Below, piece after piece: positions 1 through 6,878 of a stretch of 33,354 nucleotides of DNA. A program made the translations under genes and the position numbers. Numbering within the stretch: the first letter of the stretch is position 1; each line of letters starts with the position of its first letter. The stretch comes from Candidatus Poriferisocius aerobius (GTDB taxonomy: Bacteria; Actinomycetota; Acidimicrobiia; Acidimicrobiales; Bin134), in assembly GCA_028278955.1 (NCBI GenBank), contig JAPYOC010000174.1, positions 1-33,354 of the forward strand. Direction: 5' to 3'. The notes beneath the pieces were generated by a model. That model had not been told where the DNA came from and searched no databases. It saw nothing but the letters and a program-made list of their open reading frames with translations.

Positions 1-74
1 CCGCGGTGCTGGCCGACTGGGGCTTTGATGCCCAGGCGGTCGCCGCTTTGAGAGCATCGGGAGCGGTCAAGTAG
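1..74 (+). CDS. Probable family III CoA-transferase (CaiB/BaiF), C-terminal end only
   Basis: The window opens inside a gene. The only reading that runs into a sensible stop (TAG at 72-74) gives a 23-residue tail, with the pattern ADWGF, a short acidic linker, then ALRASGAV. This pattern is common at the C-terminus of class III CoA-transferases, where the last helix reads roughly 'LxxxGxxxxxIxxLRxxGxI'. The enzymes move CoA between carboxylic acids in the cytoplasm. The gene ends 35 bases before the PIG-L gene on the same strand, so they may share a transcript. The assignment rests on a very short tail, and another family is possible. Confidence 0.45.
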   Translation, partial: AVLADWGFDAQAVAALRASGAVK

Positions 75-109
75 CCGCCGGCGAGCGACCGCAAGAGGAG
101 GGACCGTTC

Positions 110-910
110 ATGGCCACCATGGTGAACTTTCACGCCCATCCCGATGACGAGGCCATCGCCACGTCCGGCACGATGATGCAGGCGAACGACGACGGCCACC
201 GGGTGGTGCTGGTGGTGGCCACCAAAGGGGAGCAGGGCGAACCGGCGCCCGGCGCACTGCGCCCCAGCGAGCAGCTGGGCGATCGGCGGGCGGCTGAGAC
301 GCTGAAAGCAGCCCAGATCATCGGCGCGCACCGGGTGGAGTTCTTGGGCTACGAGGACTCGGGCATGGCGGGCACCGAGGCCAACGACAACCCGGCCAGC
401 TTCTGGCAGGCCGACTTCGGCGAAGCGGTGGAGCGGTTGGCGCGAATACTGGCCGAGGAGTCCGCCGAAGTGCTCACCGTGTACGACGCTCACGGCGGCT
501 ACGGCCATCCCGACCACATCCAGGTTCACCGGGTGGGGGTGGAGGCGGCTCGCAAAGCCGGAGTCGAGAAGGTGTTCTACGCCACCATGAACCGCACCCA
601 GATCTTGCGGCAGATGGCCGAGGTGGAATCGGTGGCCGACGCAATGGAGGACATCGAGGTCGAGCGGTCTGAGCGCATCAGAGACCAGGAGTTCGGGACT
701 GAAGAAGCGGACATCACGCATGCGGTGGACGTGGGCCTCTACCTGGAGCGCAAGCGGGCCGCCATGCTGGCCCATGCCAGCCAGATCACCGCCGACTCCT
801 TCTTCGGCGCCATGACCGACGAGCAGTTCGCCGACGTATTCGGCACCGAGTGGTTTGTGGCCCCCGGTCCGCCCCGCAGCGGCGACTTCGCCACCGACCT
901 GTTCAAGTGA
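110..910 (+). CDS. PIG-L family zinc-dependent deacetylase (MshB/Mca-like)
   Basis: This 266-residue protein has the two hallmark motifs of the PIG-L/LmbE fold: HPDDE at residues 10-14 and GHPDH at 132-136. By analogy with MshB, the zinc ligands would be H10, D13 and H136, with D12 as the general base. Family members remove acetyl groups from GlcNAc-linked substrates; in actinobacteria the best known are the mycothiol enzymes MshB and Mca. There is no signal peptide, so the protein is probably cytoplasmic. The ATG at 110 is preceded by a strong GAGGAGGG ribosome binding site about 10 bases upstream. The stop overlaps the GTG of the next gene, which suggests coupling. The exact substrate (mycothiol intermediate, mycothiol conjugate, or other sugar) cannot be read from sequence. 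Confidence 0.85.
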   Translation: MATMVNFHAHPDDEAIATSGTMMQANDDGHRVVLVVATKGEQGEPAPGALRPSEQLGDRRAAETLKAAQIIGAHRVEFLGYEDSGMAGTEANDNPASFWQADFGEAVERLARILAEESAEVLTVYDAHGGYGHPDHIQVHRVGVEAARKAGVEKVFYATMNRTQILRQMAEVESVADAMEDIEVERSERIRDQEFGTEEADITHAVDVGLYLERKRAAMLAHASQITADSFFGAMTDEQFADVFGTEWFVAPGPPRSGDFATDLFK

Positions 911-1293
911 GCCCGGGTGCGGGCTTGTTGGCCGCGTCGTTGGCCGGCTTCCACGACTGGTTCTCCTGGGTGGTGATGCTCGGCAATGCCGTTGCCGGAG
1001 CGTGGGCGCTGCGGGCCCACTTTCGGCCCCGGTGGCGCGGCTGGCCCCTGTGGGCGTTCATCGCCGCCGCCCAAACCACTATTTTCGCCCAGGTGATCGT
1101 CGGCGTTGTCCAAGAGAACCGCTCGGGGGCTGACCCCGGTGATTTGCACCGCCTCTACGGCTTTGCGGCCATCGCCGCGGTGGCCATCGTCTACGCCTAC
1201 CGCATGCAGCTCGCCCACCGACGCGAGCTGCTCTATGCCGGCGGCAGCTTGTTCTTGGCCGGCCTGGCCATCCGGGCCATGATCCTCAGCTAG
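907..1293 (+). CDS. Small four-helix membrane protein of unknown function
   Basis: Starting at the GTG that overlaps the PIG-L stop (GTGA, 907-910), this gives 128 residues, mostly hydrophobic. Four likely membrane helices lie at roughly residues 18-35, 47-66, 77-95 and 107-125, joined by short Arg-rich or Pro-rich loops. An ATG at 850 opens the same frame further upstream, but it would overlap the PIG-L gene by 61 bases and add a non-hydrophobic Arg-rich stretch, so the GTG is preferred. I do not recognise the family. Overlap with the deacetylase gene suggests co-translation, but no functional link can be shown. Confidence 0.6.
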   Translation: MSPGAGLLAASLAGFHDWFSWVVMLGNAVAGAWALRAHFRPRWRGWPLWAFIAAAQTTIFAQVIVGVVQENRSGADPGDLHRLYGFAAIAAVAIVYAYRMQLAHRRELLYAGGSLFLAGLAIRAMILS

Positions 1294-1325
1294 CCGAAGT
1301 CGGCGACCCGAAGATCGGGGCGGCC

Positions 1326-1562
1326 TCAGAGGTTGACCACGGGGCAGGTGAGGGTTCTGGTGATGCCGTCCACCATCTGGATCTGGCTCACCACGAGGCG
1401 GCCGAGCTGGTCCATGGACTCGGACTCGGCCTTGGCGATCACATCGTAGGGGCCGGTCATGATCTCAGAGACCACCACTCCATCGATCTTGCGGATGGCC
1501 TCGGCCACCTGACGGGCTTTGTCCATCTCGGTCTGGATCAAAACGTATGAGCTGACGGCCAC
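1326..1562 (-). CDS. Stand-alone Lrp/AsnC ligand-binding (RAM) domain protein
   Basis: This 78-residue protein is the length of a single RAM domain with the expected beta-alpha-beta-beta-alpha-beta order. It begins with a beta strand (SYVLIQT), has the helix ARQVAEAIRKI, the strand pair around GVVVSEIMTGPYDVIAKAE, and ends with the TRTLTCPVV strand. RAM domains form octamer-like rings and bind amino acids or similar small molecules. There is no helix-turn-helix, so it cannot bind DNA by itself. It could act as a small-molecule sensor or a partner for full-length Lrp proteins. The start is GTG, with GGAGGTG (minus strand of 1570-1576) about 7 bases upstream. It lies downstream of hsp20 on the same strand, but a strong hairpin separates them. 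Confidence 0.85.
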   Translation of the reverse strand: MAVSSYVLIQTEMDKARQVAEAIRKIDGVVVSEIMTGPYDVIAKAESESMDQLGRLVVSQIQMVDGITRTLTCPVVNL

Positions 1563-1628
1563 GTGACTGCACCTCCGGTCGGCTTTCCCGCATGGTACTC
1601 AAAGCTGCGCTCCTGTGGGCGAGCGCGT

Positions 1629-1656
1629 CCCGGCCCCCCTGAGCAGGGGGGCCGGG
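1629..1656 (-). terminator. Strong GC hairpin between hsp20 and the RAM-domain gene
   Basis: A perfect 11-bp inverted repeat (1629-1639 with 1646-1656) encloses a 6-base loop. It sits just past the hsp20 stop on the minus strand and before the RAM gene. It lacks a clear T-run on the minus strand, so it would be a non-canonical terminator, as is common in high-GC actinobacteria. It could equally stabilise the 3' end of the hsp20 message. Confidence 0.6.
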
Positions 1657-1675
1657 TTGTTGGGGGGCAGTTCGT

Positions 1676-2113
1676 TCAGTTGGCGGCCTCGCCGGCCGGC
1701 TGGGTGGCGGAGATCGCCACCTTCCTGGGTTTGACTGCTTCAGCCACTGGAAGGGTCACAGTGAGCACTCCGTCGGCGTAGGAGGCCTTCAAACCGTCGG
1801 GGTCGAGGTTCTCGCTCAGGTAGAGCTGGCGGTGCATGGAACCGCTACGGCGCTCCCGGCTGATGACGGTTCCGCTCTCGTAGGCCGAGGCCTGGCGCTC
1901 AACTAGCAAGTTGAGCTGTCGGTTCTCAACGGTGAGGTCGATGTTCTCCACTGAGACTCCGGGAAGGTCGAAGTGGATTTCCACCCGGTCATCGAAGCGG
2001 ACCACATCGGTGGGCACAGCCCATTGGGAGCCGCTGCCAGTCCGGCCGAGGAACCGGTCGAAATCGGAAAAAAGGCTGTTGGCCAGGCTGTTTACTGGAA
2101 TTGCACGGGGCAT
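1676..2113 (-). CDS. Small heat shock protein, Hsp20/alpha-crystallin family
   Basis: This is a 145-residue ATP-independent chaperone that would bind unfolding proteins as oligomers in the cytoplasm. The alpha-crystallin domain spans roughly residues 33-130. It includes the strand DRVEIHFDLPGV, the strand DLTVENRQLNLLVER, and the family signature ASYADGVLTVTLP near residues 109-121. The short C-terminal tail is acidic-polar (PAGEAAN). The ATG at 2113 has GAAAGGA (minus strand of 2122-2128) 8 bases upstream, a clear ribosome binding site. The upstream region is unusually AT-rich for this genome and probably carries the heat-shock promoter, but I could not find an intact HspR (HAIR) or CIRCE inverted repeat. 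Confidence 0.93.
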   Translation of the reverse strand: MPRAIPVNSLANSLFSDFDRFLGRTGSGSQWAVPTDVVRFDDRVEIHFDLPGVSVENIDLTVENRQLNLLVERQASAYESGTVISRERRSGSMHRQLYLSENLDPDGLKASYADGVLTVTLPVAEAVKPRKVAISATQPAGEAAN

Positions 2114-2207
2114 TTGTGAAATCCTTTCATAAAAATTGAGTGATGTGCCATTAGGTACAACCGCTGCAACCTTCCGAGCCCTGGGGCTATTCCCATTGGA
2201 AAGAGAT

Positions 2208-2243
2208 TTGTTGCGCCCGCGCAGTGGGTAAAACTATCGGCTC
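2208..2243 (+). promoter_or_regulatory. Candidate leaderless promoter for the 528-residue gene
   Basis: TTGTTG (2208-2213), 18 bases, then AACTAT (2232-2237) lies 6 bases before the ATG at 2244. There is no ribosome binding site, so transcription would begin at or near the start codon. The -10 box is a poor match, so this is tentative. Confidence 0.35.
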
Positions 2244-3830
2244 ATGAATCGCGCCCCCGTCAATCCGTATCTGGCCAGCTCCTCCTATGCCATCGCCCAC
2301 GGGCGGTGCGACCAGCAGGACAACGTGCCCTGGCGGGGGCCGGAGGGCCCGACCGAGGTGCTCGATCAGGCGACCGATCTCCAGTACGCCTGGCTCGGCC
2401 CGTGCCATTTCGGCCACCTGACGTCGGGGCGTTACCCCGACGGCCGGCGGGTGGTGTGGAGCAACGGGCGCCAGAACATCGCCAAGCTCGACTATGAGAC
2501 CCTCGAGTTGCTGGCCGACCACGAGATCGCGGGCGCAGAGGGACGCACGCCCGTGGCCGAGTTGGAGGAAAACCTCCGCGGCCTCGACGACAAGGACGGT
2601 TGGGAGGCCGTTGAGCACGCCATAGAGCTGTCGATGAGGTACATGACCGGCCTCGACGGGGTGTATGCGCTGCTGGACTGCGACCACACCCTGTTCCTGG
2701 GCCGCAAGGACCACGCGGTGGCCTACACGGAGGCCGATCCCTCCGATCCGGCGTCGCCCATAGTGGAGCGGAACCGGTGGAACAAGCCCGACCGCATCGA
2801 GGGCTTCTTCGTGGGAATGAACATGACCTTCGACGGCAAGCTCGTGATGTCCACCGACCACGGCTGGGTCATCGTGCTCGAGCGCGACTTCAGCGCCTAC
2901 CACGCCCTCCAGCTCGCCGGCGGGGCCGAGGCGGCCGCCGACTACTGCGCTCAGCGTGCCGCCGAGCGGGGCAACACCGGTTACGGCTGGGTTCGCACCA
3001 GCATGTGCGTGGATCCCGACAACGGCATCTACGTGTCGTCCAACGATCACCACCACAAGCTGCGCTGGACGGGCGCCGAGCTCACCGATGATCCCGCTCA
3101 CGGCTGCTGGGCTGCGCCCTACCGCAACGGTGGCGGCTGTGGGTCGGGAACAACGCCTTCGCTGATGGGCTTCGGCCCCGACGAGGACAGGTTCGTGGTC
3201 ATCGGCGACGGCGACGAGGTAGTCAACGTCACCTTGTTGTGGCGAGACGAGATTCCCGAGGACTGGGAGCAGCTTCCCGGCGCTCCCGACCGCCGCGTCG
3301 CCGGCTTCGGGCCGGCCACTATGGGCAACCCCGACCGGGCCGAGATCAAGACCGAGCAGTCGATCACCGTGGCGGGCTACGGGGCCATGGCGGTGAACAA
3401 CGAGCCGGCCTCGATTCCCCACGGCTTCCCCGCTCAGGCCGCCCGGATGCTGTGCTTCATGCTCGGCCACAAGCCGGACTACCAGCCCTACGGCCTTCAC
3501 AAATACGAGTGGGATCCCCTGGCCCGGGAGCTGAAGGAGGCATGGGTCAACCTCGACATCTCCTCTCCCAACTCGGTGCCCTTCGTGGCCGAGGAGAGCG
3601 GGTTGGTGTACACCTGCGGGGTTCGCGGCGGGCAATGGACGATCGAGGCGGCCGACTGGGCCACCGGAGAGTCTCGGTTCCACTATGTGCTGGGAGGCTC
3701 CAAGTTCAACACCATCGGGGCGGGGGTGACCGTGGACGACGACGGGCGGCTGCTGTTCGGCTCCATGTACGGCAAGACCCGTATCCTGCGAGGGCCGGGT
3801 TCGATTCCCAGCGAGCGAGAGTCTGTGTAG
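2244..3830 (+). CDS. Uncharacterised 528-residue propeller-like protein
   Basis: I do not recognise the family. The protein is soluble, with no signal peptide or membrane helix, and is rich in Asp, Gly, Trp and His. Several segments look like beta-propeller blade strands, each with a turn of type D-x-D/N-G followed by a hydrophobic strand: MTFDGKLVMSTDHG near residue 194, DPDNGIYVSSNDHHHK near 258, and DDDGRLLFGSM near 498. Such turns occur in SMP-30, NHL and PQQ-type propellers. Other landmarks are DCDHTLFLGRKDH near residue 150 and the glycine run GGGCGSGT near 297. The frame is open throughout, and galE starts 10 bases after its stop, so the two may be co-transcribed. A carbohydrate-related or enzymatic role is only a guess from the neighbour. 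Confidence 0.8.
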   Translation: MNRAPVNPYLASSSYAIAHGRCDQQDNVPWRGPEGPTEVLDQATDLQYAWLGPCHFGHLTSGRYPDGRRVVWSNGRQNIAKLDYETLELLADHEIAGAEGRTPVAELEENLRGLDDKDGWEAVEHAIELSMRYMTGLDGVYALLDCDHTLFLGRKDHAVAYTEADPSDPASPIVERNRWNKPDRIEGFFVGMNMTFDGKLVMSTDHGWVIVLERDFSAYHALQLAGGAEAAADYCAQRAAERGNTGYGWVRTSMCVDPDNGIYVSSNDHHHKLRWTGAELTDDPAHGCWAAPYRNGGGCGSGTTPSLMGFGPDEDRFVVIGDGDEVVNVTLLWRDEIPEDWEQLPGAPDRRVAGFGPATMGNPDRAEIKTEQSITVAGYGAMAVNNEPASIPHGFPAQAARMLCFMLGHKPDYQPYGLHKYEWDPLARELKEAWVNLDISSPNSVPFVAEESGLVYTCGVRGGQWTIEAADWATGESRFHYVLGGSKFNTIGAGVTVDDDGRLLFGSMYGKTRILRGPGSIPSERESV

Positions 3831-3840
3831 CTGGCCCACC

Positions 3841-4860
3841 ATGGCAACGGCGTTGGTGACCGGGGGGGCGGGCTATGTCGGCACCCATACGTGCGTCGCT
3901 CTCATGGAAGCCGGCTGGGAAGTCGCCGTGCTGGACAGCTTGGAGAACTCCTCGAGCGCCGCAATCGACGCCGTCGCCGAGGTCGTCGGCCGCGGCCTTC
4001 GCCTCTACGTGGGTGATTGCCGGGACAACTCTGCGGTGGAAAGGGCGCTCACCGAGGCGGGCCCGGACGCAGTGCTGCACTTCGCGGGGCTCAAGTCGGT
4101 GCCCGACTCGGTGGCTGATCCGGTTCGCTACTACCGCCACAATCTCGAATCCACCTCAGTGCTCTTGGAGGCGATGGCGCGCCATGGAGTGCGCCGGATT
4201 GCGTTCTCCTCCTCGGCGGCGGTGTACGGGCTTTGCAAGGAGTTGCCGGTGTCGGAGACGGCGGCAACCCGCCCGGCCAACCCCTATGGCTGGACCAAGC
4301 TGATCAGCGAGCAGATGATCTCCGATGTGGTTCGATCTGACCCCCGCTGGTCGGCGTCGCTGCTCCGCTATTTCAATCCCGTGGGCGCCCATCCCAGCGG
4401 AATCATCGGAGAGGACCCCGAAGGGGCGCCCGCCAACCTGATGCCCTACCTGCTCCAAGTAGCGGTGGGCCGCCGCGCCGAGCTGCCGTTGTACGGGACC
4501 GACTATCCCACTCCCGACGGCACCGCGTTGCGCGACTACATCCATGTGATGGACCTGGCCGAAGGCCACCGAGCCGCCCTCGAGGCTCTGGTGTCGTCTG
4601 CCGGGCAGGTTCACACCTACAATCTGGGCACTGGCCGCGCCTCGTCGGTGCGACAAGTGGTTGCGGCTCTGCGTGAGGCCACCGGCCATCCCCTGCCGTG
4701 TCGGGAGTTCAAGCGCCGCGCCGGCGATGTCGCCGAACTGTGGGCCGATCCCCGCAAGGCCCTCTTGGAACTGGGCTGGTCGGCTGACCGGACGCTGGCT
4801 GAGATGTGTCGAGACGCCTGGGCGTGGCAGTCGGCGCATCCGCAGGGGTATCGGCGCTAG
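3841..4860 (+). CDS. galE: UDP-glucose 4-epimerase
   Basis: This 339-residue protein interconverts UDP-glucose and UDP-galactose, feeding cell-surface polysaccharide synthesis. It belongs to the extended short-chain dehydrogenase family. The NAD-binding motif GGAGYVG is at residues 8-14. FAGLKSVPDS near residues 81-90 and the SSSAAVYG segment supply the catalytic Ser. The YxxxK pair is in NPYGWTK near residues 148-154, and RYFNPVGAHPSG matches the GalE substrate loop. Length is normal (about 330-340). The ATG at 3841 follows the preceding stop by 10 bases. A WbpP/Gne-type UDP-GlcNAc epimerase is a possible alternative, but the FNPVGAHPSG loop favours GalE. It ends 15 bases from the convergent pckA stop. 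Confidence 0.92.
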   Translation: MATALVTGGAGYVGTHTCVALMEAGWEVAVLDSLENSSSAAIDAVAEVVGRGLRLYVGDCRDNSAVERALTEAGPDAVLHFAGLKSVPDSVADPVRYYRHNLESTSVLLEAMARHGVRRIAFSSSAAVYGLCKELPVSETAATRPANPYGWTKLISEQMISDVVRSDPRWSASLLRYFNPVGAHPSGIIGEDPEGAPANLMPYLLQVAVGRRAELPLYGTDYPTPDGTALRDYIHVMDLAEGHRAALEALVSSAGQVHTYNLGTGRASSVRQVVAALREATGHPLPCREFKRRAGDVAELWADPRKALLELGWSADRTLAEMCRDAWAWQSAHPQGYRR

Positions 4861-4875
4861 TGGTTTGTCGCGCTG

Positions 4876-6534
4876 CTAAAGCATCGCCTTGATGCCCAGA
4901 GCGGCGTACCCCTGCTCCTCGTAGTTCCGGCGGAACAGGTCGCGCAGGGCAACGGCGGCCTCGTCGTAGGCTTCGGGATCGCTCCAAGTGTTGCGGGGGT
5001 TCAGGACCTCGTCGGCGACTCCGGGGCACGATTCGGGTATTCGCAGCCCCAGAACGGGGAGCCTGACGGTGTCCACGTGGTCGAGGTCGCCGTTGAGAGC
5101 GGCGTTGAGCAGCGCCCGAGTATGGGCGATGGACAGGCGATCGCCCACCCCGTAGGGCCCTCCCGACCAGCCGGTGTTCAACAGGATGCAGCGGGCCGAG
5201 TGGTCATCCATGCGGTGGGCGAGGAGTTCGGCGTACACCGAGGGCCTGTGCGACATGAACGGGGCTCCGAAACAGGCGCTGAACGTGGCCTGCGGCGCCA
5301 CCACGCCCACCTCGGTGCCGGCCAGCTTGGAGGTGAACCCCATCACGAAGTGGTACATCACCTCTTCTCGGTCGAGTATCGACACCGGGGGGAGCACGCC
5401 GAAGGCGTCCGCGGTCAACAGCACGATGGTGCGGGGGTGAGGCCCCCTGGCGCCGGGCGCCACATGGGGGTTGCAGGAGAGCGGATAAGCGAAGCGGGTG
5501 TTCTCGGTGATGGAGTCGTCGGTCAGGTCGAGTTCTTGGGGATCGGTGTCGGCGAGGTCTTGGCCTTCCAGGGCGGGGACGTTCTCAATGAGGGTCCCCC
5601 TCACCGACAGGGCGGCGGCGATGATGGGCTCGGCCTCCTTGTCCAGGTCGATGAGTTTGGCGTAGCAGCCGTCCTCGAAATTGGCGATCCCCGATTCGGT
5701 CCAAACGTGCTCGTCGTCGCCGATCAGGCCGCGGTCGGGGTCGGCCGACAACGTGGTCTTCCCGGTGCCGGACAGGCCGAACAAAATGGCGCTGTTGCCG
5801 TTGTCGTCCACGTTGGCCGAGCAGTGCATGGTGAGCTGCTCGGCGTCGGGCAGCACGAAGTTCATCACCGTGAACATGGTCTTCTTCACCACGCCGCAGT
5901 AGTCGGCCCGACCGATCACCAGCCCCAGCCGGTTGCGCAGGTCTATGACGACGGCTCGGTCGGTGCGGGTGCCGTCGCGGTCGGGATCGCACCGGAAGCT
6001 GGGGACGTTGATCATCGTCCAGCCGGTGGAGTCGCGGTCGGAGTCGTCGCGCACGCCTTTGGGGAACATGATGTTGGCGAAGTAGGCGTGGGTGGCGTAC
6101 TCGCTGACCAGCCGGTAGGGGATGGCGAACTCGGGATCCCAGCCGCAGAACACATCGGCGGTGTACAGCGTGGCCTTCTGCTCGTTGAGGTGGGCCACCA
6201 CCTGCTCCAGCAGGCCGGTGTAGCGGTCGCCGTCCAGCGGGCTGAAGTCCGACTTCCACCACACCTCGTCCACCACCTCGGGCCAGGCCACCGCGAAGGT
6301 GTCTTGCACGGGGCGGCCGGTGCACGTCGGATCGGAGTAGAAAATCAGCGGTCCGTCGGCGCCCAGCGCGGTGGCGAACGCCTTCTGGTCGTGCTCTGCC
6401 CCGTCGAGGCGGGTGCGGCCCCGGTCGCCGTCGATGGCCGCGGCGAAGAGCTCCTCCTGGGTCAGCCCGGCCCGGACGTCCACCGAGTCCAAGCCGAAAC
6501 GAACGCGGAGATGGTCAGCGACTGATCCCGTCAC
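4876..6534 (-). CDS. pckA: Phosphoenolpyruvate carboxykinase, ATP-dependent
   Basis: The enzyme converts oxaloacetate and ATP to phosphoenolpyruvate and CO2, the entry step of gluconeogenesis. From the GTG at 6534 the protein has 552 residues, close to the usual 530-540. The ATP-type signatures are plain: FTVMNFVLPD near 221-230, the Walker A loop GLSGTGKTTLS at 253-263, DDEHVW near 273-278, NFEDGCYAK after it, ENTRFAYP, and TADAFGVLPPVS. A much longer open frame continues upstream to 6870, but that part is Arg/Pro-rich and antisense-like. The GTG overlaps the stop of the cold-shock-like gene (GTGA), and this start fits the family. Most studied actinobacteria use the unrelated GTP-type enzyme, so the ATP type is informative about lineage. 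Confidence 0.95.
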   Translation of the reverse strand: MTGSVADHLRVRFGLDSVDVRAGLTQEELFAAAIDGDRGRTRLDGAEHDQKAFATALGADGPLIFYSDPTCTGRPVQDTFAVAWPEVVDEVWWKSDFSPLDGDRYTGLLEQVVAHLNEQKATLYTADVFCGWDPEFAIPYRLVSEYATHAYFANIMFPKGVRDDSDRDSTGWTMINVPSFRCDPDRDGTRTDRAVVIDLRNRLGLVIGRADYCGVVKKTMFTVMNFVLPDAEQLTMHCSANVDDNGNSAILFGLSGTGKTTLSADPDRGLIGDDEHVWTESGIANFEDGCYAKLIDLDKEAEPIIAAALSVRGTLIENVPALEGQDLADTDPQELDLTDDSITENTRFAYPLSCNPHVAPGARGPHPRTIVLLTADAFGVLPPVSILDREEVMYHFVMGFTSKLAGTEVGVVAPQATFSACFGAPFMSHRPSVYAELLAHRMDDHSARCILLNTGWSGGPYGVGDRLSIAHTRALLNAALNGDLDHVDTVRLPVLGLRIPESCPGVADEVLNPRNTWSDPEAYDEAAVALRDLFRRNYEEQGYAALGIKAML

Positions 6535-6779
6535 GTGGGCTCTGGGTTGCGGGCCGCGGTGAGAAACGAGGGAGTGCCCATGTCCACCTCGGAGCCCAGC
6601 CGCAGGCGGGTGGCCTTTCCTGCGGCGATGTCGAACAGCACTCGCTGGCCTTGGCGCAGCATCCGGAACACCGATCCCTCCAGCGCGTCGGAGGCCAAGT
6701 CGAATTCGGCCCGATCGGTGTCGCGCACGACAACGCCAAGGCCGGTCGCGGGGTCGTAAGCCTTGATCACACCCTGCAC
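6531..6779 (-). CDS. Small cold-shock-domain-like protein coupled to pckA
   Basis: This 82-residue protein starts with GVIKAYDPATGLGVV, the layout of the first strands of a cold-shock (CspA) OB-fold. There TGLGVVV stands where the RNA-binding RNP1 motif KGFGFI normally lies. EFDLASDALEG and LRQGQRVLFDI match the later strands (the usual 'hxSai...l.eGqxVxFdv' pattern). The loss of RNP1 aromatics suggests weak or altered nucleic-acid binding. The start is GTG at 6779. The stop overlaps the pckA GTG by 4 bases, so the two are almost certainly translationally coupled. A regulatory role for pckA is possible but is inference. Confidence 0.7.
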   Translation of the reverse strand: MQGVIKAYDPATGLGVVVRDTDRAEFDLASDALEGSVFRMLRQGQRVLFDIAAGKATRLRLGSEVDMGTPSFLTAARNPEPT

Positions 6780-6864
6780 GGGGACTCTTTCTGACGGTGA
6801 TCGGGGACAACGGCAGGGTAACGGCCGGTTTGGGCGGTTCGCGAGTCGAAAAGCGCGGAGTCGC

Positions 6865-6878
6865 TACCATCTCGGGAC
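6865..6878 (+). promoter_or_regulatory. Leaderless -10 box for fakA
   Basis: TACCAT (6865-6870) matches the actinobacterial TANNNT -10 consensus and lies 8 bases before the ATG at 6879. No ribosome binding site is present, so the message would start at or very near the ATG. No convincing -35 box was found. Confidence 0.5.

Noticed and set aside
2114-2243. HspR (HAIR) or CIRCE operator before hsp20
   Set aside because: Only a fragment (ACTCAA on the minus strand) is present, with no matching second half at the expected spacing.
3797-3815. GGGTTCGATTCCC resembling a tRNA T-arm near the end of the 528-residue gene
   Set aside because: No 5' acceptor strand or anticodon arm lies about 60 bases upstream, and the reading frame is intact.
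2187-3842. Long 551-residue frame on the minus strand opposite the 528-residue gene
   Set aside because: It mirrors a GC-rich plus-strand gene, is His/Val/Gly-rich without recognisable domains, and has no ribosome binding site.
6535-6870. N-terminal extension of the pckA frame up to 6870
   Set aside because: It is Arg/Pro-rich, overlaps the cold-shock-like gene in another frame and lacks PEPCK similarity; GTG 6534 fits the family.
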